Shown here piece after piece: positions 52,801 through 60,617 of a stretch of DNA of 64,000 bases (within the stretch, counting starts at the first letter, position 1; every line of letters begins with the position of its first letter). The notes beneath the pieces were generated by a model. That model was given only the letters and a program-made list of their open reading frames with translations, was not told where the DNA came from and made no database searches. Position numbers and translations under genes: made by a program. The stretch is from Sandaracinus amylolyticus. GTDB lineage: Bacteria > Myxococcota_A > Polyangia > Polyangiales > Sandaracinaceae. The stretch spans positions 9,362,001 to 9,426,000 of the forward strand of contig NZ_CP070225.1 of assembly GCF_021631985.1 (NCBI RefSeq), given 5' to 3'.

Positions 52801-53336
52801 ACGTGCACCTCGAGATCGCCCGCGCCCGACGGGCGCTGATCGAAGCGCCAGCTCTGCTCGACGCCCGACGACGAGTCGCGCACCTGCTCGATCACCGCGC
52901 CGCGCGCGAGCTCGACCGTGCCCTCGCGCAGCGTGCGCGACGGCTGCTCGGCGTCGATGCGGTTGTCGCCGCGGGCGACGCGCGCGGTGCGCACCACGAA
53001 GGGCGTGCGCGCGCGGATCGCTTCGTCGTGCGAGGGCGGCATCACGCGCGGCGAGATCTCGACGACCTGGTGCGCGTCGGGCCAGTGCGCGGGCGTGAGC
53101 GCGATCGCGTCGCCCTGCACTTCGGCGAGGTGGGTGTCGACGCCTGCGACCAACCGCCCGTCGTGCTCGCGGAAGCGGGTGCGCGCCTGGAGCACGATCG
53201 CGTCGACGTCGAACCGGGGCGACGGCGCCTCGGCTGGAATCGGTGGCGTCGCGGTCGTGCCGCCGTCGGGTGTGCACCCCGCGAGCACGCATGCGGTCCA
53301 GAGCGCGCCGAGCCGCGCTCTCTCGAGCTTCCTCAT
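49842..53336 (-). CDS. Large repeat lipoprotein with MYXO-CTERM tail
   Basis: A 1164-residue protein. The N-terminus has a lipobox (VLAGC, Cys 21). Residues about 265-970 form about a dozen repeats of roughly 55 residues, each with a strand like FLVAWxDGR or YVVAWQD and a V-A-S/Y-x-G-T block, as in secreted beta-propellers. A Cys-rich segment follows (CATGLCIDGVCCERACGAGEVC), then an Asp/Ala-rich linker built of DAGSDV hexapeptides from an 18-bp DNA repeat. The tail GDDGCSCSVPG, a hydrophobic helix and ITRRRRR fit MYXO-CTERM. Having both a lipobox and this tail is unusual. Expected site: cell surface. No enzymatic motif. Confidence 0.9.
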   Translation of the reverse strand: MRKLERARLGALWTACVLAGCTPDGGTTATPPIPAEAPSPRFDVDAIVLQARTRFREHDGRLVAGVDTHLAEVQGDAIALTPAHWPDAHQVVEISPRVMPPSHDEAIRARTPFVVRTARVARGDNRIDAEQPSRTLREGTVELARGAVIEQVRDSSSGVEQSWRFDQRPSGAGDLEVHVALASEGWSHVASDHEGAHFHEAASGLGVRYGHGTWVDARGARTHVPVRWRDGELVLVVPSALVESSPYPAVLDPVIGPEVAVGAPVNGPLAYDQIDSAIASDGTNWLVVFADSVFGDWDLRALRLGSTGTPVGSIVELAPVAGDQRGPSVAWNGTRYVVAWQDGRSGVDWDVYTTTIDSAGAVATLGGSALAGSAANETAPRLASSGETTLVVWRSGDAAPFDVLGLRLIGDGSRLDATATTIAITAQSASVGGGPAFLVAWPAPDTLELQARRIAASGSFFTDAASFAIDPFGVDVAVAGGASNWLVTYSGTDATGTHWAILGASIPSAGAVGTPLPVQLSPNMAREYRNPAVAYNGATFLVAYLDSEDDTFELTDVRATRVSAAGAVLGTAGSLALGAGGNEAQPCVATLGTTFLVAWTELGTDQTDVVGRRVTSAGAITDATARVLTTGPSRQLTSTVASSGTAFLVAWVETAGGVVDVYGARVGAGGALVGSAFPIADGPDRQLVSDAAFTGTTYVVVFSQASDVYAVTVTTSGLTGTPLALANDPTRIEGAAAVACRTGMGCLAAWEQAPDAESELDVYARRFNPATGVPQDPMPIVTEAGDQGSVSVAASSSAFLIAWADGRTTDDLDVRFARFTTSPTPAGGTLLAGGPALQGLPDVASDGTDFLVVWQDLRSGGATPDDVFAARVSAAGASLDGTGFGVATSTDSESGPSVAYDGARYLVVWTRRTASDADVLGARVATDGTVLDAPALGIATGALRQGNVTVAGATGGPWLAVYTAVDGVDRVRTRTIGRDPNGTECGAAADCATGLCIDGVCCERACGAGEVCSVAAGGTSDGTCTALPIDAGTTTEDAGVVVMVDAGTDAGSDVDAGSDVDAGSDVDAGTDVDAGTDDDAGSDSDAGAEVDAGSAVDSGTIGTDASAGNDAGPRQDAGTTTTPGDGDDGCSCSVPGAHPGRSPLAPLALAGLALAAMITRRRRR
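50113..50190 (-). repeat. 18-bp tandem repeat coding for the DAGSDV linker
   Basis: Units read (plus strand) TGCATCGACGTCGGAGCC and variants. It lies inside the gene at 49842 and makes its DAGSDV hexapeptide linker. Likely a slippage-prone spacer, not a regulatory repeat. Confidence 0.75.
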
Positions 53337-53458
53337 CGAACCCTCCTCGCGCCTGCCCGTCCCCGGCGGCGGCTCGGGGAGGTTACGAGCGATCGCCGGG
53401 AGCGATCCCCTTTCGCGACGAACTGGACGCGCGGGATCGCAGGGAGTACGCGAGGGCG

Positions 53459-53956
53459 ATGCGTTCGGAGCTGGTCGCGATCGCGCTCGGTGTGCTGGGG
53501 ATCGTCGGGTGCGACGCGCCGCGCGGGGTCGACGCGCGCTACTCGACGCCCGAGCACACGATCGAGACGCTGCTCGCGAGCCACGGCCTCGAGGACGCGA
53601 CCCAGGAGGACATCCGCGCGCGCATGAGCGCGCACCAGCGCTTCGAGCTGCGCGATCGCGCGTCGTTCGAGGCGTGCTTCGCCGATCTCCAGCCGGGCCC
53701 GGTGGGCGAGGGGCTCGCAGGCTGGACGCTCGGTGCGATCGCGGCAGGGCGCGACGAGCTGCGCGTCGAGATCATCGGCGATCGCGCGACGGTCGCGCCG
53801 CGCGAGGGAGTGCGCATCGCGATGGCGCGCGACGAGGGCGGACGCTGGCGCATCGTGCTCGCGGAGAGCGTGCCGATCGAAGTGCGGAGAGCGCTCGGCG
53901 CGGTCGCGGAGAGGCACGATCGGAGAGCGAGAGAGCAGGGCCTGCCGACGGAGTGA
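53459..53956 (+). CDS. Putative lipoprotein
   Basis: A 165-residue protein with lipobox VLGIVGC (Cys 18). The mature part has helix-strand elements (HTIETLLASHGLEDATQEDIRARMSAHQRFELRD; LRVEIIGDRATVAPREGVRIAMARDEGGRWRIVLAESVP). The last part looks like a SnoaL/NTF2-like or DUF4878-type strand set, but the match is weak. It is divergent from the MYXO-CTERM lipoprotein gene and convergent with the SDR gene. Confidence 0.75.
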   Translation: MRSELVAIALGVLGIVGCDAPRGVDARYSTPEHTIETLLASHGLEDATQEDIRARMSAHQRFELRDRASFEACFADLQPGPVGEGLAGWTLGAIAAGRDELRVEIIGDRATVAPREGVRIAMARDEGGRWRIVLAESVPIEVRRALGAVAERHDRRAREQGLPTE

Positions 53957-53976
53957 GCTCCGAAGGCCGGGCGAAT

Positions 53977-54028
53977 GCGAGCGTCGGGGCCGCGGCGAAG
54001 CGTGCGCCCACCGCTTCCCGACGCTCGC
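53977..54028. terminator. 12-bp inverted repeat between converging genes
   Basis: GCGAGCGTCGGG (53977-53988) is complementary to CCCGACGCTCGC (54017-54028), between the convergent genes ending at 53956 and 54045. A bidirectional terminator is the simplest reading. Confidence 0.6.
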
Positions 54029-54044
54029 GCCCTGTCGTGTCTCT

Positions 54045-54815
54045 CTAGAGAGTCCAGCCCCCGTCCACCACGACCGTCTCGCCCGTGAAGTACGACCCGG
54101 CGTCGCTCGCGAGCAGCAGCGCGATGCCGCTGATCTCGTGCGGCTGCGCCACGCGCTTCAGCGCGGTCCGACCGAGCACCATGTTCATGATCTCGTCGTT
54201 CGTCGTCAGCGCCGACGCGAACTTCGTGTCCACCAGGCCCGGCGCGATCGCGTTCACGCGGATGCCCGCGGAGCCGAGCTCCATCGCGAGCGTCTTGGTC
54301 ATCGAGATCACCGACGCCTTCGTCATCGCGTACACGCCCTGGAGCGGCATCGCCATGAGCCCCGCGACGCTCGCGACGTTCACGATCGAGCCCGGCGCCT
54401 TGCGCGCCATGCACTGCTGCGCGACCGCGCGCGTCGCGTAGAAGTAGCCCTTCACGTTGACCTCGAAGGTCTTGTCCCAGGCCGCTTCCTCGATGTTCGT
54501 CATCGGGCCGAAGTACGGGTTCGTCGCCGCGTTGTTCACGAGCACGTCGACCTTGCCGAACCGCTCGACCGCTGCCGCGACCAGGCCCTCGACCTGCTCG
54601 CGCGAGCCGGTGTGGCACGCGTGCGCGAACGCCTCGCCGCCGTCCGCCTCGATGCCCGCCTGCACCGCCTTCAGCGCATCGATCTTGCGCGACGCGAGCA
54701 CGACCTTCGCGCCGGCCTTCGCGAATGTGCGCGCGATGTTCTCGCCGATGCCCCGGCTCGCGCCGGTGACGATCGCGACCTTGTCTCGGAGTTGGATGAC
54801 GGGCTCCACGCTCAT
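54045..54815 (-). CDS. SDR-family NAD(P)-dependent oxidoreductase
   Basis: A 256-residue Rossmann enzyme. Cofactor loop TGASRGIGENIART near residue 17; the NNAATNP motif; the catalytic Ser in IVNVASVAGL and the Tyr and Lys in GVYAMTKASVISMTK; and a C-terminal GETVVVDGGW. This is the classical FabG/acetoin-dehydrogenase-type SDR layout, about the usual 250 residues. It should oxidise or reduce a hydroxyl or keto group with NAD(P)H. The substrate is not clear and no pathway gene is adjacent. It is divergent from the gene at 54988. Confidence 0.95.
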   Translation of the reverse strand: MSVEPVIQLRDKVAIVTGASRGIGENIARTFAKAGAKVVLASRKIDALKAVQAGIEADGGEAFAHACHTGSREQVEGLVAAAVERFGKVDVLVNNAATNPYFGPMTNIEEAAWDKTFEVNVKGYFYATRAVAQQCMARKAPGSIVNVASVAGLMAMPLQGVYAMTKASVISMTKTLAMELGSAGIRVNAIAPGLVDTKFASALTTNDEIMNMVLGRTALKRVAQPHEISGIALLLASDAGSYFTGETVVVDGGWTL

Positions 54816-54987
54816 GTCCTCCGTGAGAACGGTTTGTCTCGGGGACGCGCATGATAGCGGCGGATCGCATCACGTGTATCTTTCGCCCCGTGACCGCGTT
54901 CCTCCGTGACCTGCCCGGGCAGCCGCCCCACGACGCTCCGCACGTGCGCGGTCACGGCATCTGCGGGAAGGTGTCGAGGCTCTCGTC

Positions 54988-56796
54988 GTGACCGCGCTCC
55001 CTCGTGACCTGGCCGAGTGGCTCCCGGGCGACCTGCCCGCGGGTGCGGTCGAGGACTGGGCGCTGATCGGGCGCTCCTTCGATCGCAAGCACGGCGAAGC
55101 GCTCGTGCTGCGCCTCGCCTCCGGCGCGCCGCGCCTGCTCACGCGGCCCGAGCGCTTCGAGGTCTTCCGCGCGCTGCCGCTCTCCGGAGATCTCCCGATG
55201 AGCCTCGCTTGGCGCGGCGGCGAGCTGCAGCTCGAGGTGCGCACCGTCGACGGACGCGTGCTCGTGCTACCCTTGCTCGAGATCGAGCGCGACGCGGTGC
55301 GGCGGGTGCTCGATCTCGACGAGATCGTCGACGTGCGTCGCTCGTCCTCGAGCCGGCCTCCGCCGCGCTCCCGCGGCTCGGGCTCGGATCGACCCTCCAC
55401 GATGCGCGCGCCCGCGAGCGCGGAGATGGAGGTCGTGCGCATCCCGAAGACGGTGCGCCCCGCGGTGCGCTCGCCCGGCGCGACGCCTCCGCGCGAGGCG
55501 CCCTCGTCGCGTCCCGTCCCGCGCCTGCCCGCGCCCGCGCAGCCGAAGCCCGGCGCGACGCCCGCGCCGCCGCCGAGCCCCGCGCCTTCGCCCAAGAAGC
55601 CCGCGGCCGAGCCCAAGCCCGCGCCCCTCGCGCGTCGCGATCAGACGCCGGGCTCGGTGTCGATCGGCAAGACGGGCGCCCGCGATCCCTCACCGCCGCC
55701 CGCGCGCGAGCCGGCCTCGGAGTCGTCGAGCGGAAGCGTGCATCCGCCCGCCTTCGCGCCCGAGCCCGCGCCGATCGTCCGCACCGCGCGCGATCTCGAC
55801 TCGCTGCGCGCGAGCTTCCGACACCACTGGGAGCAGGGCGCGCTCGACGAGGCGAGCCAGGTCGCGCGCGCGCTCGCCCACATGAACGTCGCCGACGCGA
55901 TGGAGCTGCGCCTCTCGCGCATCCAGCCCGAGTCGCCGCCGGGCTTCCCGAACCCGCTCTCGCCCTATCTCTTCCGCGCGTTCCTCGCCCACGACGACGA
56001 GGACGCCGACATCGGTCGCCTGCTCGCCGCGCTCTGGCCGGCGTACCTCCAGATGCGCGCGCGCTCCGATCGCGAGCTCGGCCTTCGCCCCCGCGACGAG
56101 ATCGATCTCGGGCACGTGAGCGGCGGCGTCGGTCGCCTCTTCGCGCACGGCGCGCGCGCGTTCTCGCTCGACCGCCCGCGCTTCTTCCTGCGCACCGACG
56201 TGCCCGGCGGCATGGCGCACCTGCACGCGTGGCCGGTGGCGAGCCTGTGCGGCGGCACGCTCGCGACCGGGTTCGACGAGGTCTCGATGCTGCACGTGCT
56301 CGGGCATCACCTCTCGCTCTACCGGCACGAGGCGTACTTGATCGCGCTCGCGCCCGCGCAGCTCGAGCTCGAGGCGATCGTGCTCGCGACGCTGCACCTC
56401 GACGGACGAGTGCCCTCGAACGACGCGCGCATCGTCGGGCTCGCGGACGCGCTCGCGCGGCACATGGTCCCGCCGGTGCGCGAGGCCCTGCAGAACGCGA
56501 CCGCCGATCTGCGCCTCGCCGGCCCCGATCCGCGCGGCGAGGTCGCGCAGGCGGTGCGCCGTCATCGACGCGCGGTGCACCACACCGCGGTGCGCGCGGG
56601 CTTCGCGCTCTGCGGCGGCCTCGCGGTGTCGGATCGCATGCAGCGCATGATGCCGGCGGTGCCGGGGATCGCGACCGACGATCTGATCGACGATCTGATC
56701 ACGTACTCGGTCTCGCCCTCGTGGATGGCGCTGCGCAAGGAGCTCGGCGTCGCGATGGAGCCCTCGGGCGCGAACCCGCCGATCGGTCGCGGCTGA
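54988..56796 (+). CDS. Large protein of unknown function coupled to moaD
   Basis: A 602-residue protein from GTG 54988. Residues 1-105 look like a small folded domain (EDWALIGRSFDRKHGEALVLRL), 110-265 are Pro/Ala/Arg-rich and disordered, and about 270-602 are a large helical region (TARDLDSLRASFRHHWEQGALDEASQVARAL; PYLFRAFLAHDDED; DLIDDLITYSVSPSWMALRKELG). The central MLHVLGHHLSLYRHEAYLIAL resembles a zinc-protease helix, but Gly replaces the catalytic Glu. The TGA overlaps the moaD ATG. No family is recognised, so any link to molybdopterin is by position only. Confidence 0.7.
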   Translation: MTALPRDLAEWLPGDLPAGAVEDWALIGRSFDRKHGEALVLRLASGAPRLLTRPERFEVFRALPLSGDLPMSLAWRGGELQLEVRTVDGRVLVLPLLEIERDAVRRVLDLDEIVDVRRSSSSRPPPRSRGSGSDRPSTMRAPASAEMEVVRIPKTVRPAVRSPGATPPREAPSSRPVPRLPAPAQPKPGATPAPPPSPAPSPKKPAAEPKPAPLARRDQTPGSVSIGKTGARDPSPPPAREPASESSSGSVHPPAFAPEPAPIVRTARDLDSLRASFRHHWEQGALDEASQVARALAHMNVADAMELRLSRIQPESPPGFPNPLSPYLFRAFLAHDDEDADIGRLLAALWPAYLQMRARSDRELGLRPRDEIDLGHVSGGVGRLFAHGARAFSLDRPRFFLRTDVPGGMAHLHAWPVASLCGGTLATGFDEVSMLHVLGHHLSLYRHEAYLIALAPAQLELEAIVLATLHLDGRVPSNDARIVGLADALARHMVPPVREALQNATADLRLAGPDPRGEVAQAVRRHRRAVHHTAVRAGFALCGGLAVSDRMQRMMPAVPGIATDDLIDDLITYSVSPSWMALRKELGVAMEPSGANPPIGRG

Positions 56797-57050
56797 TGCG
56801 CGTGACGGTGCTCTACTTCGCGGGCGCGCGGGATCTCGCAGGACGTGGCGAAGAGCGCGTCGACGTGCCCGACGACGTGCGCACCGTGGGCGCGCTCGCC
56901 GCGTGGATCGAGCAGCGCGTGCCCGCGCTCGCCGGGCGCGGCGCGTCGCTGCGATGGGCGCGCAACGAGGCGTTCGCCTCGATGCACGACGCGATCGAGG
57001 AGGACGACGTGATCGCGATCATCCCGCCGGTCGCAGGAGGCTGCGCGTGA
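56796..57050 (+). CDS. moaD: Molybdopterin synthase small subunit-like protein, atypical C-terminus
   Basis: An 84-residue ubiquitin-fold protein: VTVLYFAGARDLAGRGEERVDVP, a middle ARNEAFAS segment and DDVIAIIPPVAGG, the MoaD thiocarboxylate tail. MoaD normally ends exactly at Gly-Gly, where MoeB adenylates it so that it can carry sulfur for molybdopterin. Here Cys-Ala follow the Gly-Gly, so the protein cannot be thiocarboxylated as it stands without removal of the last two residues. It shares one base with the upstream gene (TGATG) and overlaps moaE (GTGA), which secures its place in the pathway. Confidence 0.88.
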   Translation: MRVTVLYFAGARDLAGRGEERVDVPDDVRTVGALAAWIEQRVPALAGRGASLRWARNEAFASMHDAIEEDDVIAIIPPVAGGCA

Positions 57051-57505
57051 GCCGGGTGTCGATCGAGCGCGTCGCGCTGAGCACCGAGCGCGTCGCCGCG
57101 GAGGTGCGCCGGCCGGGCGCGGGCGCGATCGTCGTGTTCGAGGGCACGGTGCGCGACGTCAACGACGGGCGCGCGGTGACGTTGCTCGAGTACGAAGCGT
57201 ACGAGGCGATGGCGCTCGCCGAGATGCAGCGCATCGTCGAGGAGCTCGAGCGCGAGATCCCCGACGCGCGCCTCGCCGCGGCCCACCGCATCGGTTCGCT
57301 GCACGTCGGCGACGTCGCGGTCGTGTGCGCGGCGAGCGCGCCTCATCGCGGCGAAGCCTTCCACGCGTGCCGCGCGCTGATCGATCGCATCAAGGAACGC
57401 GTGCCGATCTGGAAGCGCGAGCACGGCCCCGACGGTGCGTACTGGGTCGGCTGGGAAGACGCGCGCTGCTCGCCCGATCACGGCCACGGACACCACCACG
57501 ACTGA
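57047..57505 (+). CDS. moaE: Molybdopterin synthase catalytic subunit
   Basis: A 152-residue MoaE protein. GAIVVFEGTVRDVNDGRAVTLLEYEAYEAMALAEMQRI is the family core, and the active-site Lys is in ERVPIWKREH. It pairs with MoaD to turn precursor Z into molybdopterin. The C-terminus is His-rich (SPDHGHGHHHD), a natural metal-binding-like tail absent from most MoaE. The GTG start overlaps the moaD stop in GTGA. Confidence 0.95.
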   Translation: MSRVSIERVALSTERVAAEVRRPGAGAIVVFEGTVRDVNDGRAVTLLEYEAYEAMALAEMQRIVEELEREIPDARLAAAHRIGSLHVGDVAVVCAASAPHRGEAFHACRALIDRIKERVPIWKREHGPDGAYWVGWEDARCSPDHGHGHHHD

Positions 57506-57565
57506 TTGCGCCTGGGGCGGATTCATCGGCCGTCGCTGCAAACTCGCTTGCGCCCCCACCTGCGG

Positions 57566-58081
57566 ATGGTGTACGACCAGACGACCGGAATGGAGCCGAT
57601 CGTCGCCTCGCGTGCCGCCGTCGACAACCGCCTGATCGACGACGTGTTTCCAGTCCTCGTGAGCGTCGCGCCGATGCGCTACGACGACCGCACCGTCGAT
57701 CGCATGGCCGAGCTCTTCGAGCGCTACTTCCAGCGCGGTCAGCGCTACGCGGTCGTCAGCGTCACGCCCAAGGACGCCGAGGGCCCCGACGCGCGGCAGC
57801 GCAAGCGCATCGCCGACTGGGCGAGCTCGCCGCGCGTGCGCGACAAGTCGCGCGAGCTCTGCGTCGGCTCGGCGACGCTCGTGAAGGATGCGATCGCGCG
57901 CGGCGCGCTCACCGCGATCCTCTGGGTCTGGAAGCCCGCGAACCCGCACCACGTCACGACGTCGGTCGACGACGCGCTCGACTGGTGCCTCGCGAAGCTC
58001 GTCGCCGAGAAGATCGAGATGCCGCTCGGCCTCGAGACCACGCGCAGCCGCACGCTCTCGATCATCCGCAAGCACCTCTGA
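57566..58081 (+). CDS. Protein of unknown function, STAS-like fold possible
   Basis: A 171-residue protein from ATG 57566 (ATG 57590 is an alternative). The body alternates strands and helices: VFPVLVSVAPMRYDDRTVDRMAELFERYF, RYAVVSVTPKD, a DARQRKRIADWASSPRVRD helix, CVGSATLVKDAIARGALTAILWVWKP and a DDALDWCLAKLVAEK end. The pattern suggests a small alpha/beta domain like STAS or SEC14-type modules, reminiscent of the protein at 2123. No catalytic motif is seen. It lies between moaE and a Ser/Thr kinase gene in the same direction. Confidence 0.65.
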   Translation: MVYDQTTGMEPIVASRAAVDNRLIDDVFPVLVSVAPMRYDDRTVDRMAELFERYFQRGQRYAVVSVTPKDAEGPDARQRKRIADWASSPRVRDKSRELCVGSATLVKDAIARGALTAILWVWKPANPHHVTTSVDDALDWCLAKLVAEKIEMPLGLETTRSRTLSIIRKHL

Positions 58082-58134
58082 TCGTTCCCGCGCGCGGTCT
58101 TGCGGCCGCGGCGCGGAACCTATGTGCGCGTTCC

Positions 58135-59556
58135 ATGCGTGTGCTGCCGGTCGTGCCTCAGCTGCCGACACGCATCGGCGATCTGCGGGTGATCGCCCGT
58201 CTCGGGTGCGGTGGGATGGCCGAGGTCTTCCTCGCGCGGCGGACGGGGATCGAGGGCTTCGACCGACGCGTCGTGGTGAAGCGCATGCTGCCGCACCTCG
58301 CGCACGACCACGGGCTCTCGCTCGCGATGCTCGACGAGGGCCGCGTCCTCGCGCGGCTGAGCCATCCGAACGTCGTCGCGGTCGAGGAGATCGGCCACGA
58401 CGAGAGCGCCTACTTCCTCGTGATGGAGTACCTCCGCGGCGCGGCGCTCTCGGCGATCGAGCGCGAGCTGCGGGCCCACGGGCGTCGCGTCGACCCCGCG
58501 ATCGCCGCCCACGTCGTCGCCGAGGTCGCGGCCGGTCTCCACGCCGCGCACGAGCTCACCGACGCCAGCGGTCGCGCGCTCGAGCTCGTCCATCGCGACG
58601 TCACGCCGCACAACGTGTTCCTCACGCTCCACGGCGAGGTGAAGCTGCTCGACTTCGGCATCGCACACTTCGCCGATCGCTCCTCGCGCACCAACACCGG
58701 CGTCGCGAAGGGCAAGTTCGCGTACATGGCGCCCGAGCAGTTCGAGGGCGCGCCGCCCGATCGCCGCGTCGACGTGTTCGCGCTCGGCGTGGTGCTGCAC
58801 GAGATGCTGACCGGACAGCGTCTCTTCGCGCGATCGACCGAGGCCGAGATCGTTCGCGCGGTCGTCGACGAGGAGGTGCCGCGACCCTCCGAGATCGCCC
58901 CCGACGCGCGCATCCCGCGCGCGCTCGAGGACGTGTGCATGCGGGCCCTCGCGCGCGATCCCGACGAGCGCTTCGAGACCGCGGCCGCGATCCGCGCGGT
59001 GCTGCGCGCCGAGCTGCGCTCGCTCGATCCCTCGCAGGACGTGCGCGACCGCATCGCCGAGCTCGCGCGCACCTACGCCGCCGAGGCCGGCGATCGGCAG
59101 GCGATGGTGCGCGAGACCGCGACGCTGCCCGAGGTTCCGTGGACCGTGCGCGGCGGGGACGATCCGCCGCCATCGACACCACCGAAGAGCGATCCCGAGA
59201 CGACGCGCGCGCCCTTGCGGCCGACCCGTGCGCTGCAGCGCGTGCCGTGGATCCTCACGGGCGGGCTGGTGATCACGATGGCCGCGATGCTCGCGAATTC
59301 CGCGCCCCTCGTGCCGATCCCGACGGTCTCGAGCGGGCCCCCGCGCGTGCCGATCACGATCGAGAGCGTGCCGAGCGGCGCGCAGGTGCGGATCGGCGGA
59401 TTCGTGCGCGGAGCGACGCCGCTCAGGTTCGACGCGTCGCGCGAGACGGTGGCCATCTCGGTGACGCTCTCGCGCGACGGGTACGTGACGAGCGAGGCCG
59501 AGGTCGTGCCCGATCACGCCGTCTCGCTGCGGGTCCATCTCTCGCGCGCGCCGTGA
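58135..59556 (+). CDS. Membrane Ser/Thr kinase with C-terminal PEGA domain and HRDVT catalytic loop
   Basis: A 473-residue protein. Kinase domain about 14-280: Gly-loop GCGGMAEVF, Lys49 (VVVKRM), catalytic loop HRDVTPHN with D155, DFGIAHF with D173, and a MAPEQ block. The usual Lys two places after the catalytic Asp is Thr157; HRDVT/S-P-x-N loops recur in myxobacterial kinases and the other key residues are intact, so activity is plausible. A membrane helix at about 371-390 and then a PEGA-like domain ([28 protein letters not shown]) lie outside, where PEGA may bind wall or surface ligands. It opens a run of four genes to 63543. Confidence 0.9.
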   Translation: MRVLPVVPQLPTRIGDLRVIARLGCGGMAEVFLARRTGIEGFDRRVVVKRMLPHLAHDHGLSLAMLDEGRVLARLSHPNVVAVEEIGHDESAYFLVMEYLRGAALSAIERELRAHGRRVDPAIAAHVVAEVAAGLHAAHELTDASGRALELVHRDVTPHNVFLTLHGEVKLLDFGIAHFADRSSRTNTGVAKGKFAYMAPEQFEGAPPDRRVDVFALGVVLHEMLTGQRLFARSTEAEIVRAVVDEEVPRPSEIAPDARIPRALEDVCMRALARDPDERFETAAAIRAVLRAELRSLDPSQDVRDRIAELARTYAAEAGDRQAMVRETATLPEVPWTVRGGDDPPPSTPPKSDPETTRAPLRPTRALQRVPWILTGGLVITMAAMLANSAPLVPIPTVSSGPPRVPITIESVPSGAQVRIGGFVRGATPLRFDASRETVAISVTLSRDGYVTSEAEVVPDHAVSLRVHLSRAP

Positions 59557-59717
59557 TCGGTCGACGACATCCACCCACGTCTTTCGCATCCGTTCGATGT
59601 GATACTTTCGAGCGTGAACGTCGGGCGTCGGGAGCCGCTCGTCGGAACACGAGGGACTCGCGCGATCCGACCGCGACCCTCGCTCGGATGGTGCACGTAC
59701 CGACGAGGCTTGCCTGG

Positions 59718-60617
59718 ATGAAATGGGTCGTCTTTTCGCTCGTGATCGCGTTGCTCTCGCTCGCTCGACCTGCGCACGCGCAGGAGCTGCCGCGTGCGTC
59801 GCTGCTCCAGACGGGGCGCTCGGGTGGGATCGAGGAGGGCACGGCGCGCGCGATGGATCGCATGCTGCGCGAGCGCATCGACGCGCTGCACGTCGTCGAG
59901 GTGAGCGGCGCGGTGGTGCTCGATCTCGAGCAGGTGCAGCTGGCGTTCGGGTGCATGGGCGAGAGCGTTCCGTGCCTCGAGCAGGTGGCGCGCGAGCTCG
60001 ACGTGCAGGTGCTGGTGGTGCCCTCGCTCGATCGCGCGGGTGACGAGATCGTCGCGACGTTTCTGCGCTTCGACGTACGTGACGGCGCGCAGCAGCGCGT
60101 GGTGCGTCGCGTGGAGAGCGACGCCGCGCTGCTCCAGGAGGTCGAGCCGATGCTGCGCGAGCTCTTCGGTCTGCCGCCGCGCGCCGAGGGAGAGGGCACG
60201 CTCGTGGGCACGCCGGAGGGCGAGGTCGAGACCACGCCGATCGCGCCGGCGCGCGAGCCGGCGGGGATCTCGCCGTGGCCGATCGTCGTGATGAGCGTGG
60301 GCGCGCTCGCGCTGGTCGGCGGAGGCATCGCGGGCGCGATGTCGTCGGACGATGCGAGCGCGTTCCGTGGCGCCGATCCCAGCTCGCAGGAAGAAGCGGA
60401 CGAGGCGCACGATCGCCTGTCGCGCGCGGAGACCGAGGCGACCGCGGCGAACGTGCTCTTCGTGAGCGGCGGCGTGCTGCTCGCGGGCGGGCTCGCGTGG
60501 TTGCTCGCGGCGGGCCGCGAGGACGGGAGCTCGGTGTTCGTGCTCGCGCCGTACGCGGGACCGGAAGGTGGAGGCGTGGTGATGGCGGGTCGGTTCGCGC
60601 TCGGAGGAGGTCTCTGA
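59718..60617 (+). CDS. Secreted envelope protein with C-terminal two-helix membrane module
   Basis: A 299-residue protein from ATG 59718, chosen for the ideal signal peptide MKWVVFSLVIALLSLARPAHA. Residues 25-150 form a folded domain with LRERIDALHVVEVSGAVVLDL and QVLVVPSLDRAGDEIVATFLRFDV. These look like the N-terminal nucleotide-binding-like modules of TolB-type or CsgG-type envelope proteins, but no firm match. Two membrane helices follow at about 186-208 and 243-266. Between them HDRLSRAETEATAANVLFVSGGVL copies the module of the protein at 16031. The ATG of the next gene overlaps its stop (TGATG). Confidence 0.8.
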   Translation: MKWVVFSLVIALLSLARPAHAQELPRASLLQTGRSGGIEEGTARAMDRMLRERIDALHVVEVSGAVVLDLEQVQLAFGCMGESVPCLEQVARELDVQVLVVPSLDRAGDEIVATFLRFDVRDGAQQRVVRRVESDAALLQEVEPMLRELFGLPPRAEGEGTLVGTPEGEVETTPIAPAREPAGISPWPIVVMSVGALALVGGGIAGAMSSDDASAFRGADPSSQEEADEAHDRLSRAETEATAANVLFVSGGVLLAGGLAWLLAAGREDGSSVFVLAPYAGPEGGGVVMAGRFALGGGL

